Translations under genes and position numbers: made by a program
Assembly: GCF_002006355.2 (NCBI RefSeq)
Contig: NZ_CP096980.1
Span: 3,410,001 to 3,474,000, forward strand
DNA from: Clostridium felsineum DSM 794
Lineage (GTDB): Bacteria > Bacillota > Clostridia > Clostridiales > Clostridiaceae
Length of the DNA stretch: 64,000 nucleotides
Direction of reading: 5' to 3'
The notes under the pieces: generated by a model
The model's input: the letters and a program-made list of their open reading frames with translations, nothing else
Database searches by the model: none
What the model was told of the DNA's origin: nothing
In this document: positions 26,501 through 36,900 of the stretch, piece after piece
Layout of the letters: each line of letters begins with the position of its first letter
How positions within the stretch are numbered: position 1 is the stretch's first letter

Positions 26501-29160
26501 GTTGGAGCATTATACCCAATGCTATTACCTTCCATTTTCCATAGTACAAACATTCTTTTCTGCGCAGAAGAAACCGAATAAAAACTCTTTTTTTCTATGG
26601 AATTTATTGAAATAAAATTTTCTTTTTTGCATTGACGTATATATTTACAAATTTTATCTATTGTTGCTGTATCAAAAAGTTGTTTTAATTGTATAGAAAC
26701 ATCAAATTCCTTATGAATTCTATATATTAAAGTAGTTGCATTTAATGAATGACCACCTATCTCAAAAAAGTTATCATATACACCTATTTTAGATATGTTT
26801 AATATGCTTTTCCAAATATCACACATTCTTTTTTCAATTTCATTTCTTGGTTCTACATACTCTTCCATTGAGCTAAGTTCAATCCTATATTGTTGCAAAC
26901 TTTTTTTATCTATTTTCCCCACAGCTGTCAATGGAATCTTATCTAATTGAATAATAATTTGAGGTATCATATATTTAGGTAACTTTTGTGACAAATACTC
27001 TTGTATTTCATAATGAAATATTTTCTTATCTGCTACAAAAAAGGCACATAAGTACTCATTTCCTACATTATCATTTTTAGCAACAACAACAGCTTCCTTA
27101 ATATTGTTATATTCTAGAATGTTTTTTTCAACTTCGTCAGTTTCAATTCTATATCCTCTAATCTTTACCTGATTATCTAATCGTCCAATAAGTTCAATAT
27201 TACCATCTGGTAACCACTTACCTATATCACCGGTTTTATACATTCTTCTTCCTTGGAAAAACGGATTTTCTATAAATTTTTCTTTTGTTAACTTCGGTCT
27301 ATTAAGATACCCTCTCGCTAGTCCTATCCCTGAAATGCATATTTCACCAAAAACACCTACTGGTTGTAATTGATTAGATCTGCTTAAAATAAAGACATTT
27401 GTATTGTATATAGGCTTACCAATTATAGAATTAATAGGTGTATCCTTATTTCTTTTAAAAGTTGTAACTACAGTATTTTCTGTTGGTCCATATTCATTAA
27501 CAAGTTCAACATTTATGTTTTTATTTTTACTCTTATTATTAATCTCATCACTTGCATGATCACCAGCAAGAGTAACTACCCTTAATGATTTTGCATTCTC
27601 TTCATTAAGATAATCAAGTATTGCTAAATATAAAGCTGGTATACATATCAGATGTGTGACCTTATTATCCACAATATATTTTGTTATAGTTTCAGGATTT
27701 TTAGCTTCATTTTCATCTACAATTATTACCTTAGAGCCTGATATAATTGGTGTAAAAAAGTTTGTAAAAAAACCATCAAAGTAGTATGCAAATAATTCAA
27801 TTACAGTATCTTTTGAACTGAAATCATATTCTTTTTTCCTCCAAATTAAACTATTTACTATACTCTTATGTTCTATTAGTACACCTTTAGGCACACCTGT
27901 GGTTCCAGATGTATATATTACATAGGCTAAATCATTAGATTTTATATCAATATTCAAATTGCTATTATCTTCATTATCTATTTCTTTCTTATCTATATTT
28001 AAAACAGTACACACATTTAATGCTTCATTATTAATGTGTTCTTGTTTTAATAATATCTTTACTCCACTATCTTTTAAAATATATGACATTCTTTCCTTCG
28101 GTAAACATGGATCAATTGGTAAATAAGTAGCTCCAATTTTCAGAATGGCAAACATACCAATTATCATTTCAATTGAACGCTCTGAACATAATCCTACTAT
28201 TGCATTATGTTCTATATTCATCTTTTTTAAAATTCTTGCCAATTGATTTGATTTCTCATTTAATTCTCTATAAGTTAATTTATTGTTCTTAAATAAAATA
28301 GCAATTTCATCTGGAGTCTTATCCACTTGTTCTTCAAATAGTTGAACAAGGTTCTTATTTTTTTCATATTTTACTAGTGTATTATTAAAATCTTGTAGTA
28401 ACTGCACTTTCTCATTATTAGAAATCATACTGATTTTTTCAATACTTTTATTAATATCTTTTGATAAATCTGTAAGCAAGTTAATAAAATGCGCTGCAAT
28501 TCTTTCGATAGTTTCTTCTTTGTATTTATCAGTTTTATATTCGATAACACCTTCGCAATGATTGTTAAGATTAATAAAATTGAATATTGTTGCTACATCA
28601 GAATTTTTAATATATTCTTTATTATGTATTCCCTCTAGCATAATAACAGAGTCATATATTGAAAATTCATTTTTGTCGCTTTTTCCAGTTAATTGACCAA
28701 TAATTCTATCAATAGGACAATTTTCATTTTTATTTGCATTAATTATTACATTTCTCATATTTAATAAAGCTTCTTTGAAACTCATTTTATCATCTAAAAG
28801 TATTCTTAACGGAAGCATTGTATTAATAAAGTTACCTTCAAATCCTTGATTATATATTGGCATACCAATAATTACATCGCTATTACCTGTATACTTATAC
28901 AATAAAATTGTTAAAGCCGTTGACAAAAACATATGTAGCCTTTGATCTGAATTATTACATATCTTATTTATATTATAAAAAACACTCTCAGGCAAATTAT
29001 ATCTATACTCTTTTTTTTCTCTGTTATTGTTTACGTTATTATTTATATAATCGTAATGAAAAGATGATTTTACAATATCACCTGATAATACCTTTTCCCA
29101 ATAATTTTTAGCTTGATTAAGTTGCCCACTATCTAATACATTATTTTCAACTAAACTCAT
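23515..29160 (-). CDS. NRPS: half-C - A(Tyr-like) - T - C - A(Tyr-like) - T
   Basis: A 1881-residue synthetase from the ATG at 29160 (GAGGTGA upstream). Residues ~1-270 are only the C-terminal half of a condensation domain; HHxxxDG is missing. A1 (~285-780) reads SGTTGVPKGV and by hand alignment to GrsA PheA gives code D-G-T-I-T-A-E-V-V-K, close to the published Tyr code DGTITAEVAK. T1 has FFEIGGHSL. C (~885-1310) has intact HHIICDG. A2 gives D-G-S-I-T-A-E-V-I-K, again Tyr/aromatic-like. T2 ends the protein (FFELGGHSL). There is no TE or epimerase, so the chain must pass on, probably to the T-C-A-T-TE protein. It follows the radical SAM gene. Confidence 0.93.
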   Translation of the reverse strand: MSLVENNVLDSGQLNQAKNYWEKVLSGDIVKSSFHYDYINNNVNNNREKKEYRYNLPESVFYNINKICNNSDQRLHMFLSTALTILLYKYTGNSDVIIGMPIYNQGFEGNFINTMLPLRILLDDKMSFKEALLNMRNVIINANKNENCPIDRIIGQLTGKSDKNEFSIYDSVIMLEGIHNKEYIKNSDVATIFNFINLNNHCEGVIEYKTDKYKEETIERIAAHFINLLTDLSKDINKSIEKISMISNNEKVQLLQDFNNTLVKYEKNKNLVQLFEEQVDKTPDEIAILFKNNKLTYRELNEKSNQLARILKKMNIEHNAIVGLCSERSIEMIIGMFAILKIGATYLPIDPCLPKERMSYILKDSGVKILLKQEHINNEALNVCTVLNIDKKEIDNEDNSNLNIDIKSNDLAYVIYTSGTTGVPKGVLIEHKSIVNSLIWRKKEYDFSSKDTVIELFAYYFDGFFTNFFTPIISGSKVIIVDENEAKNPETITKYIVDNKVTHLICIPALYLAILDYLNEENAKSLRVVTLAGDHASDEINNKSKNKNINVELVNEYGPTENTVVTTFKRNKDTPINSIIGKPIYNTNVFILSRSNQLQPVGVFGEICISGIGLARGYLNRPKLTKEKFIENPFFQGRRMYKTGDIGKWLPDGNIELIGRLDNQVKIRGYRIETDEVEKNILEYNNIKEAVVVAKNDNVGNEYLCAFFVADKKIFHYEIQEYLSQKLPKYMIPQIIIQLDKIPLTAVGKIDKKSLQQYRIELSSMEEYVEPRNEIEKRMCDIWKSILNISKIGVYDNFFEIGGHSLNATTLIYRIHKEFDVSIQLKQLFDTATIDKICKYIRQCKKENFISINSIEKKSFYSVSSAQKRMFVLWKMEGNSIGYNAPTAIEIKGHVDEKKLEFAFQLLIKRHESLRTYFRIVNDNPVQVINDNIDFKIDYVNSSEEEVQQKLRRYVRPFNLMEGPLIRVMLIKINNMKNILMIDIHHIICDGMSFLILLRELFCIYKGEMLEPLSIQYKDYSYWQNDLVNSGKLEKQEKYWLNIFSDEYQLLNLRTDFPRPLTQSFEGNKISFQIDSLATKKLKSLMREENVTLFAVILSIYNIFLSKLTGQEDIIIGTPVSGRTHSDLEGLVGMFVNTLALRNYPAGSKNFLQLIHEVMQNTLDAQENQDYPFEKLVEKLELKNDLSRNPLFDTMFVLNNIDEPNVKVDGIEYNYYNFKHLVSKFDLLLSALEKDDTIEFTFEYSTKLFTKDTIEKFKGYFTNLINEISDKPNAKVFEFKLISDEEEKRIIHDFNHTSVDCVSDKCLHKLFEEQVDKTPNNISVLFGDYSITYSELNKKANQLANVLSSKGVQDNDVIGIMIDRTIEMIIGILGIMKAGAAYLPIDVSNPEQRISYMLNDSKTNILLVNEKNKKKAESVFDKEIINLDNNSIYTGTFNNSHEHYNTDKLAYIIYTSGTTGKPKGVMIEHKNITNSIQWRKKEYKFNSHDNILQLFSFAFDGFVSSFFTALVSGAKIIILNEKDSKDPYAISRAIAKYKITHFIAVPTLYMSILECIKQEEAKSIRVITLAGEKVKKSLIDKTLEKGIEAEIINEYGPTENSVITTFNRNIQQRSDLSIGRPIWNTNVFILDKYNNIVPIGIPGEICISGFGLAKGYLNMDNYTAERFIYNETFSNKRIYKTGDTGRWLPDGRIEYIGRIDEQVKIRGYRIEINEIEKQILSIYGIKQVAVLVDKEEVDDARLYAFYMANRLIEAEQIRLDLSLKLPDYMIPSKFIQIKEIPLTQNGKINKSKLKELVVKDNNNKVYVGPRNDIEKKLVKIWEKVLHREKIDINDDFFELGGHSLYAIKLEVEMQKENINIEYTDIYKLKTISQIAKFLMER

Positions 29161-29175
29161 TATCACTTCACCTCA

Positions 29176-30882
29176 TTAAATAAAATTAAAATCTCCATCC
29201 TCACTAAAATCGTACTTTGCACAATTCAAATCTTTTATTTGCCTATCTTCCCTTATAAGTTCTTTAGAATTTTTAAATTCAACAATTGACGGAACAGCAT
29301 TTATCTGAAGCTTTTTCCATCTTTCGTCAGCATTATATACCTCTTTTAAACTATATGGAGTTGGAATACCCAATTCATTACAATGCTTAACAAATCTTGA
29401 TACTCTTGAATAAATTTCTCTTCTTGATGGATTGCCATTAACCACCCAAACTTGATTTAACATATTATTTGCCATTTCCTCATTAAACAATGGACTTATT
29501 CCTTTAAGTGCAAGCTTATCTGATCCTACTTGTCCAGAAATAAAGTAATTATATGGATTACATTCCGCTGTATATAAATCATTTTTAAGCTCTTTTATCA
29601 AATCCAATGTCATTTGGAAATCTTCTTCTGTTTCACCTGGATACCCAACAACCCAATAAGTCGTAGTCTTTATTCCTGCATATGCTAAACTAGATATTGC
29701 CTTTTTAATTTGTTCTGTAGTTATTCGCTTTCCCATTAAATTCAAAACTCTTTGAGAACCGCTTTCAATTCCAAGTCTAGCCCTATAATATCCGCCTCTC
29801 CTCCAATTTAATGTATTTTCAATACTACAAACTTCTTTGTCAGCCCTTAAATATCCATCCCAATAGATTGATATATCTTGCTTTGACATTTCGCTAGCTA
29901 GGTCTGAAACTATAGGATTTAATAAAGAATCTCCCATTAAAAATATCTGAGTTTTGTATTTATTATGTAATTGCATTAGCTCAGATACAACAAATTTAGC
30001 ATCTTTCTTTCTATATCTACCCCATTGAACTGTCTCCGAACAAAAATTACATTGGAACGGACAACTTCTTGATGTATAAGCAGATAACTGAATGTAATCA
30101 TCTAGATTCAAATCTGAAAAATCAGGTAATTCAGCATGCTTAATATCATAAACATTATTATTAATATCTTTAAGAGAAATAACTTTTTGATCTTTTGGAA
30201 ATTCTCCCTTAAGTAATTTAAGGAACAAAACTTCCCCTTCTCCTACAATAATATTATCTATACAATCTGATTGCTTCATGAAAGCTTTAAAATTAGGAGA
30301 ATCAATTCTAAGATGATCAGAGAATATACCGCCTCCCATAATAGTTCTAATATTAGGCCATTTGTTTTTAATTAATCTGAAGGTAAATAATGATGGTGCC
30401 AATGTTCCAGTAAATACTGATAATCCAACTATGGATGGTTTATTTTCATCTATAAGTTGTCCAATATACACTTCCATTTTCTTGAAAAACTCATTAATGA
30501 ATCCATTTAAAGTATTAAGTACTTCTTCATCCACTATTGTAAAATAATATTCCTTTATCAAGGTTTTAGTAGTTTTAAGTATTTCAAAATCCTTATCACA
30601 ATTTATATAAACCATCATATGATTTTGTAATACATTATGTCCAATATTATAGAAATTTCCTCTTTTGTCTTCTGGAATAGCATTTCTTAATACATTAAAG
30701 TATTTGTGATAAATATCAGTAAATTCATTTTTTACATTTGCATCATTAGTAGTGACCTTGTACCCATTTTTCTCCAAATAACCCTTAAGGCATGAAATAC
30801 CTAAAGGTGGAATAAGTGGCGTCCAAAATGGCAATAACACCAATAAAATTTTTTCATCTAAATTTTTTCTTGTTTCATTCAT
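29176..30882 (-). CDS. Radical SAM enzyme with N-terminal B12-binding-like domain
   Basis: A 568-residue enzyme. The N-terminal ~200 residues have the Rossmann-like architecture of cobalamin-binding radical SAM proteins (LIPPLGISCLKGYLEKNGYKV, later GLSVFTGTLAPSLF and TIMGGGIFSD). The typical DxHxxG cobalamin motif is not evident, so cofactor use is uncertain. The 4Fe-4S/SAM motif CxxxCxxC lies in RSCPFQCNFCSE (about 275), followed by GIESGSQRVLNLMGK. It lies between two NRPS genes with gaps of 19 and 15 bases, so it is almost surely a tailoring enzyme of the cluster (methylation, C-C bond formation or other radical chemistry). Confidence 0.88.
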   Translation of the reverse strand: MNETRKNLDEKILLVLLPFWTPLIPPLGISCLKGYLEKNGYKVTTNDANVKNEFTDIYHKYFNVLRNAIPEDKRGNFYNIGHNVLQNHMMVYINCDKDFEILKTTKTLIKEYYFTIVDEEVLNTLNGFINEFFKKMEVYIGQLIDENKPSIVGLSVFTGTLAPSLFTFRLIKNKWPNIRTIMGGGIFSDHLRIDSPNFKAFMKQSDCIDNIIVGEGEVLFLKLLKGEFPKDQKVISLKDINNNVYDIKHAELPDFSDLNLDDYIQLSAYTSRSCPFQCNFCSETVQWGRYRKKDAKFVVSELMQLHNKYKTQIFLMGDSLLNPIVSDLASEMSKQDISIYWDGYLRADKEVCSIENTLNWRRGGYYRARLGIESGSQRVLNLMGKRITTEQIKKAISSLAYAGIKTTTYWVVGYPGETEEDFQMTLDLIKELKNDLYTAECNPYNYFISGQVGSDKLALKGISPLFNEEMANNMLNQVWVVNGNPSRREIYSRVSRFVKHCNELGIPTPYSLKEVYNADERWKKLQINAVPSIVEFKNSKELIREDRQIKDLNCAKYDFSEDGDFNFI

Positions 30883-30901
30883 AATAAAATCTACCCCTTA
30901 T

Positions 30902-33900
30902 CTATAATTTAAAATCACCATCATCAACATCAAATATTTGTGCCGCCATATAGTTATAAAATATTTGTATGTCTTTTATACATATATCTGAGTTAGCTAA
31001 AATTTGCTTAATTATTTCCACATAATTTTTAGCCATTCTTTCTATAGTATCTTTTTTAAATAAACTAGTTGAATATTCAAAAGAAAACCTTAGTCCATTA
31101 TCAATTTCCATGGCATGAAGTAAAATATCAAACTTAGAGACTTTTAATCCATACTCATGAAAATGTACGTTAAACTTATCGCTAATTTTCATTTCATTAT
31201 TATCTTTATTAGAAATTACAAAGCATACATCAAATATTGGATTTCTGCTAAAGTCTCTTTTTTTATTCAACTTTTCTACAAGCATTTCAAATTGATAATC
31301 TTGTGACATAAGTGCATTCTTAACATTATTTTTTATGCCATTAAAAAAATCCATAAATGATTGTTTATCATCCAAATAGCTCCTAATTGGCAGCATATTA
31401 ACAAACATTCCAACTACATTATTAATTTCAGGATGCTCTCTACCTGCTACTGGGGTACCAATTACAATATCATCTTGATTTGAGTATTTTGAAATTAATA
31501 TATTAAACATAGCCAATAATACTACAAATAAAGATGTATTAGTGTCAGACGCAAATTTTCTTATTTGAGAGCATATTAACTCATCTACCTCAACAGTCAC
31601 TCTATCTCCTATAAAGTTCTGGAATGTACTTCTAGGATAATCTAGTGGCAATTTTAGTGGTACTAATTCATTTTTAAATATATCTATCCAATATTGTTCT
31701 TGTTTTTGTATTTGTTCTGATTTAAGCATACTATTTTGCCATACAGCAAAATCTTTATATTGTACAGACAATTGCGGCAATTGTTTTTTTTCGTATATTT
31801 CAAAAAATTCATTCTGTATAATCTTCCTTGATATACCATCTGCTACTATATGATGCATATCAATTATAAAAATACTTCTATTTTCTTCTACTTTTAAGAA
31901 CCCTGCTCTAATTAATGGTGCCTTATTAAGTTTAAATGGTTTTATAAACTTGTTTATTTCATTATCAATCTCTGATTCTTTTATTTCTTTATATACTAAA
32001 CAAAATTGTAAATCATTATTTACTATTTGAACTGGTTCTCCATTTTTAAATTCAAATGATGTTCTTAGCATTTCATGCCTATTAACTAATTCATCCATAG
32101 CCTCTTGAGCTCTTTTAAATTTAAAATTACCATTTACAGACATAACCATAGGCATATTATAACTAATACCTGTATCCATAATTTCATTAATAATAAATAT
32201 TCTCTTTTGTGCAGAAGATAAAGGATAATATGGTTTTTGTGGCTGTAAATTTATATGCGTATAAATGAATTTATTACAATTAGTAATATATTCTGCTAGC
32301 CCTCTTACTGTTGGAGTTTCAAATATTTGACGTAAAGGTATACTTATATTAAATTCTTTATAAACTCTTGAGAAAAGAGTATTTGCTTTCAAAGATTGTC
32401 CTCCATATCCAAAGAAATCATCGCAAACACCAATTTTGTCAGTTCTAAGTACATCCTTCCATATTTCTAATAATCTCTTCTCAATTTCATTTTTAGGACT
32501 TTCATACTCTTGGGAAACTTTAAGGCTTTCTAATGGATCTGGCAACATACTTTTATCAACTTTTCCATTTGCATTTAATTTAATATTTTTAACCTGTATA
32601 AAATATGATGGAATCATATATAGTGGTAATGTGGCCATCAAAAAATTTCTCAAATCCGAAATCTTTACTTCTTTTTCAGCTATAAAATATGCATATAAAA
32701 AAGCAACATTATCTTCATCCATACCACTTAAAACTAAAACTTCCTTAATTCCAATATAAGTTAATATAGCATTTCTTACTTCTTGAAGATCTACACGGTA
32801 TCCTCGTATTTTGACTTGACTATCAGATCTACCAAGTAATTTAATATCTCCATTATCAAGATATTTTCCTATATCTCCGGTTTTGTATAATACATCTACT
32901 CCAAATTTTTTCTTTAATAATTTACTAGTGATAAATTTATCTTTATTTAAACTATCATTATTAATATATCCTAAAGCCAATCCATCACCTGATAAATGAA
33001 TTTCACCATATACTCCTATTGGAGCTGGTAGAAGATTCCTATCCAAAATAAGTACCTTGGTATTATTAATAGGTTTACCTATTACAGGGTTTTTTTCAAA
33101 CTCATTAAACTTAGTAAAATCTATTGAGTGAAATATTGCTCCTATAGTAGATTCAGTAGGTCCATAGTGATTTACTATATTCACTTTTGGATAAGTTTCT
33201 TTAAATTTCTTCACATCATTTGACGAAATCATTTCACCACCTAAAACAATTAATCTTAGTGACTCTAAATATCTTTTTTGGAAAAACAAATGTGAATTTA
33301 TAATCATGTTAAACATTGATGGCGTTATCTTTATATAGGTTATTTTATATAAATAAATATAAGCTAACACTTTTTCAGCCTCTGAATAAATATCTTTAGA
33401 AACTAAATGAAGCTCTGAACCATTTATTATTGATGAATAAATTACTGTATATCCAAGATCAAAGGCATAAGAAGATAGCAGAACTGCCTTATCATGATTA
33501 GATATATTAAATTTTCTACTAAACCATAAAACATAATTCACAAGGCTTTGATTTTTAATAGCAACTCCCTTAGGTTTTCCTGTAGTTCCTGATGTATAAA
33601 TTACATATATAGGTGAATTATTTTGTAAAATTTCTTCTGCATATTTATAATTTTCTTCCCTTTTTGTAATAATCTCATCTATTATTAAAGATTCTACTTC
33701 AATACCTGAATTATTTGTTATTTTATCTGTTAGTAACAAATTTATTTTGCCATCTTTAATAATAAAATTAACCCTCTTTTGCGGGAACTCCCTATCAATA
33801 GGAACATATATTGCGCCAATCTTAATTACAGCAAGCATTGCTACTATAAGTTTTTGTGTTGGCATCATACGTATTCCTATAAAATCTCCTATTTGAACTT

Positions 33901-36900
33901 TAGCAATATCTTTCAAATAACTTGATAAATTATCAATTTGTCTATTTAATTCTGCGTATGAAAATTTATCATCTCCACATGTTACCGCTATATTATTAGG
34001 ATGTTTTTCTGCTTCTGCTTTAAATAAATGATAAATACTCTTATTTTTATCATACTCTTCATAAGTACTATTAAAGCTAATAAGTTCCTTTTCCTCCATT
34101 TCATCGAGAATATAAATATCAGCTAACTTGGTTTGTGGATTTTCTGTTATTGCATCTAAAATAGTTATAAAGTGTTTATACATTCTTTTTATGGTTTCTT
34201 TTTTAAATATTTTGGTATTATACCTAAACTTAACTTTTATACATTCACTATTTTCAACTGCACTAAGTGTCAAATCAAATTTAGATATATTTTCCTCAAT
34301 TTCATATGGTTCAAACCTTAGATCACCTAAATCGAATCCCTTTGCATCAAATGTCTGTAAAACAAACATTACATCAAAGATAGGATTTTTGTTCAATTCT
34401 CTTTTAATATCCAATTTATTAACTATTTCATTAAATGAGTAATCTTGATTAGTAATTGAATTTAGTGTATTATCTTTTACTTCATCTATAAAATCAATAA
34501 TTCTTTTTGATGATTTAGGATAATTTCTTAAAATCAAAGTATTTACAAACATACCTACTAATCCACTTACTTCTTCACAATTTCTCCCCAATGTAGGTGA
34601 ACCAACAATTATATCTTCTTGAGATGTATACTTATATAACAATATATTGTAAGCTGCCAATAATACAATATATAATGTATAATTATTTTCTTTAGAGAAC
34701 TTTTTGATTTTTTCTGTTAAATTCATTTCTATTTTGCCTTTAACTATATTTCCTTCAAAACTTTGCTTTTGTGGTCTTGGATAATCTGTTGGTAAATTTA
34801 ATATAGGTAAATCTCCAGATAGGTTATCAATCCAATATTTTTCTTGATTTTTAAAATATCCGTCACTTAACAATTTATTGTACCATTCAGAATAATCTCT
34901 ATATTGTAGATTCAATTGTGGGATACTTTTTCCTTCATATAACTTTATAAATTCATTGATAATAATATTGCAAGAAGTATCATCTGCAATAATATGATGT
35001 AAATCCATTACCATAATATGTTCTTTGGTATTTAACTCTATCATTGAAACTCTGAATAAAGGAGCTTGACTTAAATCGAACTCACAAATAACTCTCTTTA
35101 TAATATTTTTTATATTGCTTGTATTTGCCTTTATAACTTCAACTGAAAAATCAACATTTTTATGAATAACTTGTACATATTCGCCTTGTTGAAAATCAAA
35201 TGATGTTCTTAAACTTTCATGTCTATTAATCAATTTTCTAAAAACTTCTTCTATCTTGTCAATTTTAATATCACCAAGTATTTTTAAAATTATTGGTATA
35301 TTGTAACTTATATTCATATTATAGAATTGATTTAATATAAGAAGCCCTTTTTGACTAGAGGATACTTTATAAATACTTTTATCCTCAACATGTTTTATAA
35401 CTGATAATTTGTTTTTCTTAGACTTTACTTTAAAGTTATTTTCAAGATATTTAGAAAACTCATATATACTAGAATTTCTAAATAAACTTGCCACATTTAC
35501 ATCAATATCTAAGCTTTTATTAACTCTTCCTATAATGTTATACGCTATAATGGAATCTCCACCTAGTTCATAAAAACTTCTATAAATGTCAACTTGGCTT
35601 AACTCAAGAGCATCCATCCAAATTTCAGCTATTTTTTTATACAATCCATTATCATTTACTTTATCTAATCCAATTATTTTTAATTTATTGGTATCAAAAT
35701 TTTTTACACTTTCACAATTATGAAGCTTAATTCCATTTGATTTTTTTATACTTTTAGAATCAATCCAATATCTTTTATGTGTAAATGCATATGTTGGCAA
35801 ACTAATTCTTTTAGCTTTTTTAGTATTATAAAATAATTTCCAGTCAATATTAGCACCTTCCACATATAATTTACATATCTCTGTTATCAAATCCATATTT
35901 TCATTATTGCTTTTTATTGATTCTCTCACTTTTTCTTCAGCAGCACTAGAAAGTTTTTTTTCTAAATCTTTTACTTTTACTTCTGACTTTGCTAAATAGG
36001 CCATATTATTACTTGAATTATTTTCACCATAATAAGCATTTTTATCTTTTCCTACATCTAAAATATTTTTTAATACCTTAATCAAATCCTCTATAGTTTT
36101 AGCTATAATAGCTAATCTATAATTATAGTGCCCTCTACCAATATTTGTTGTATAGCACACATCTGTAAAATTAATATCTCTTCTTTCTACAAAAAAGTCA
36201 TAGTATTTCTTAATAATCGCTTTTAGTGATGATTTACTTTTCCCAGAAATAGTCATTATCCTATATTCATTATTATTATCAGTATTACTATCTATATTCT
36301 CAGGAGCTTCTTGCAAAACTATATGGCAGTTTGTTCCACTAAGCCCAAAACAATTAATTGCAGCAATCCTAGGATATTCACCTTTATCCCATTCGCTCAA
36401 AGTATTATTTACATAAAATGGAGAATTGCAAAAATTAATATATGGATTGATCTCTGTAAAATTAATAATAGGCGGAATTTTTTTATTTTTTAATGCCAAA
36501 ATGACTTTTATTAACGAAGTCGTTCCTGATGCACCAACTAAATGACCTATATTTGTCTTCACAGATCCAATACCACAAAATTGTTTCCTTTTTGTAAATT
36601 TATTAAATGCATTTGTTAGTGCATTTATCTCAATTGGATCTCCTAATTTTGTACCTGTTCCATGTGCTTCTACATATGATATTTTATCTGGATTAATATT
36701 TGCATCCTTCCAAGCCCTTAAAATAACATCTTCTTGTGCTTCTGCATTAGGTGCAGTTAAACCATTAGATGCACCATCATTGTTTATTGCACTTCCTTTA
36801 ATTATAGAATAAATGTTATCATTATCCTCTATTGCTTTTTTTAATGGTTTTAAAACTAATGCATTAATTCCTTCTCCCCATAATGTTCCATCAGCTCTTC

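Noticed and set aside
29176..30882. Naming the radical SAM enzyme a cobalamin-dependent methyltransferase
   Set aside because: The DxHxxG cobalamin motif is not visible, and the fold is shared with non-methylating enzymes.
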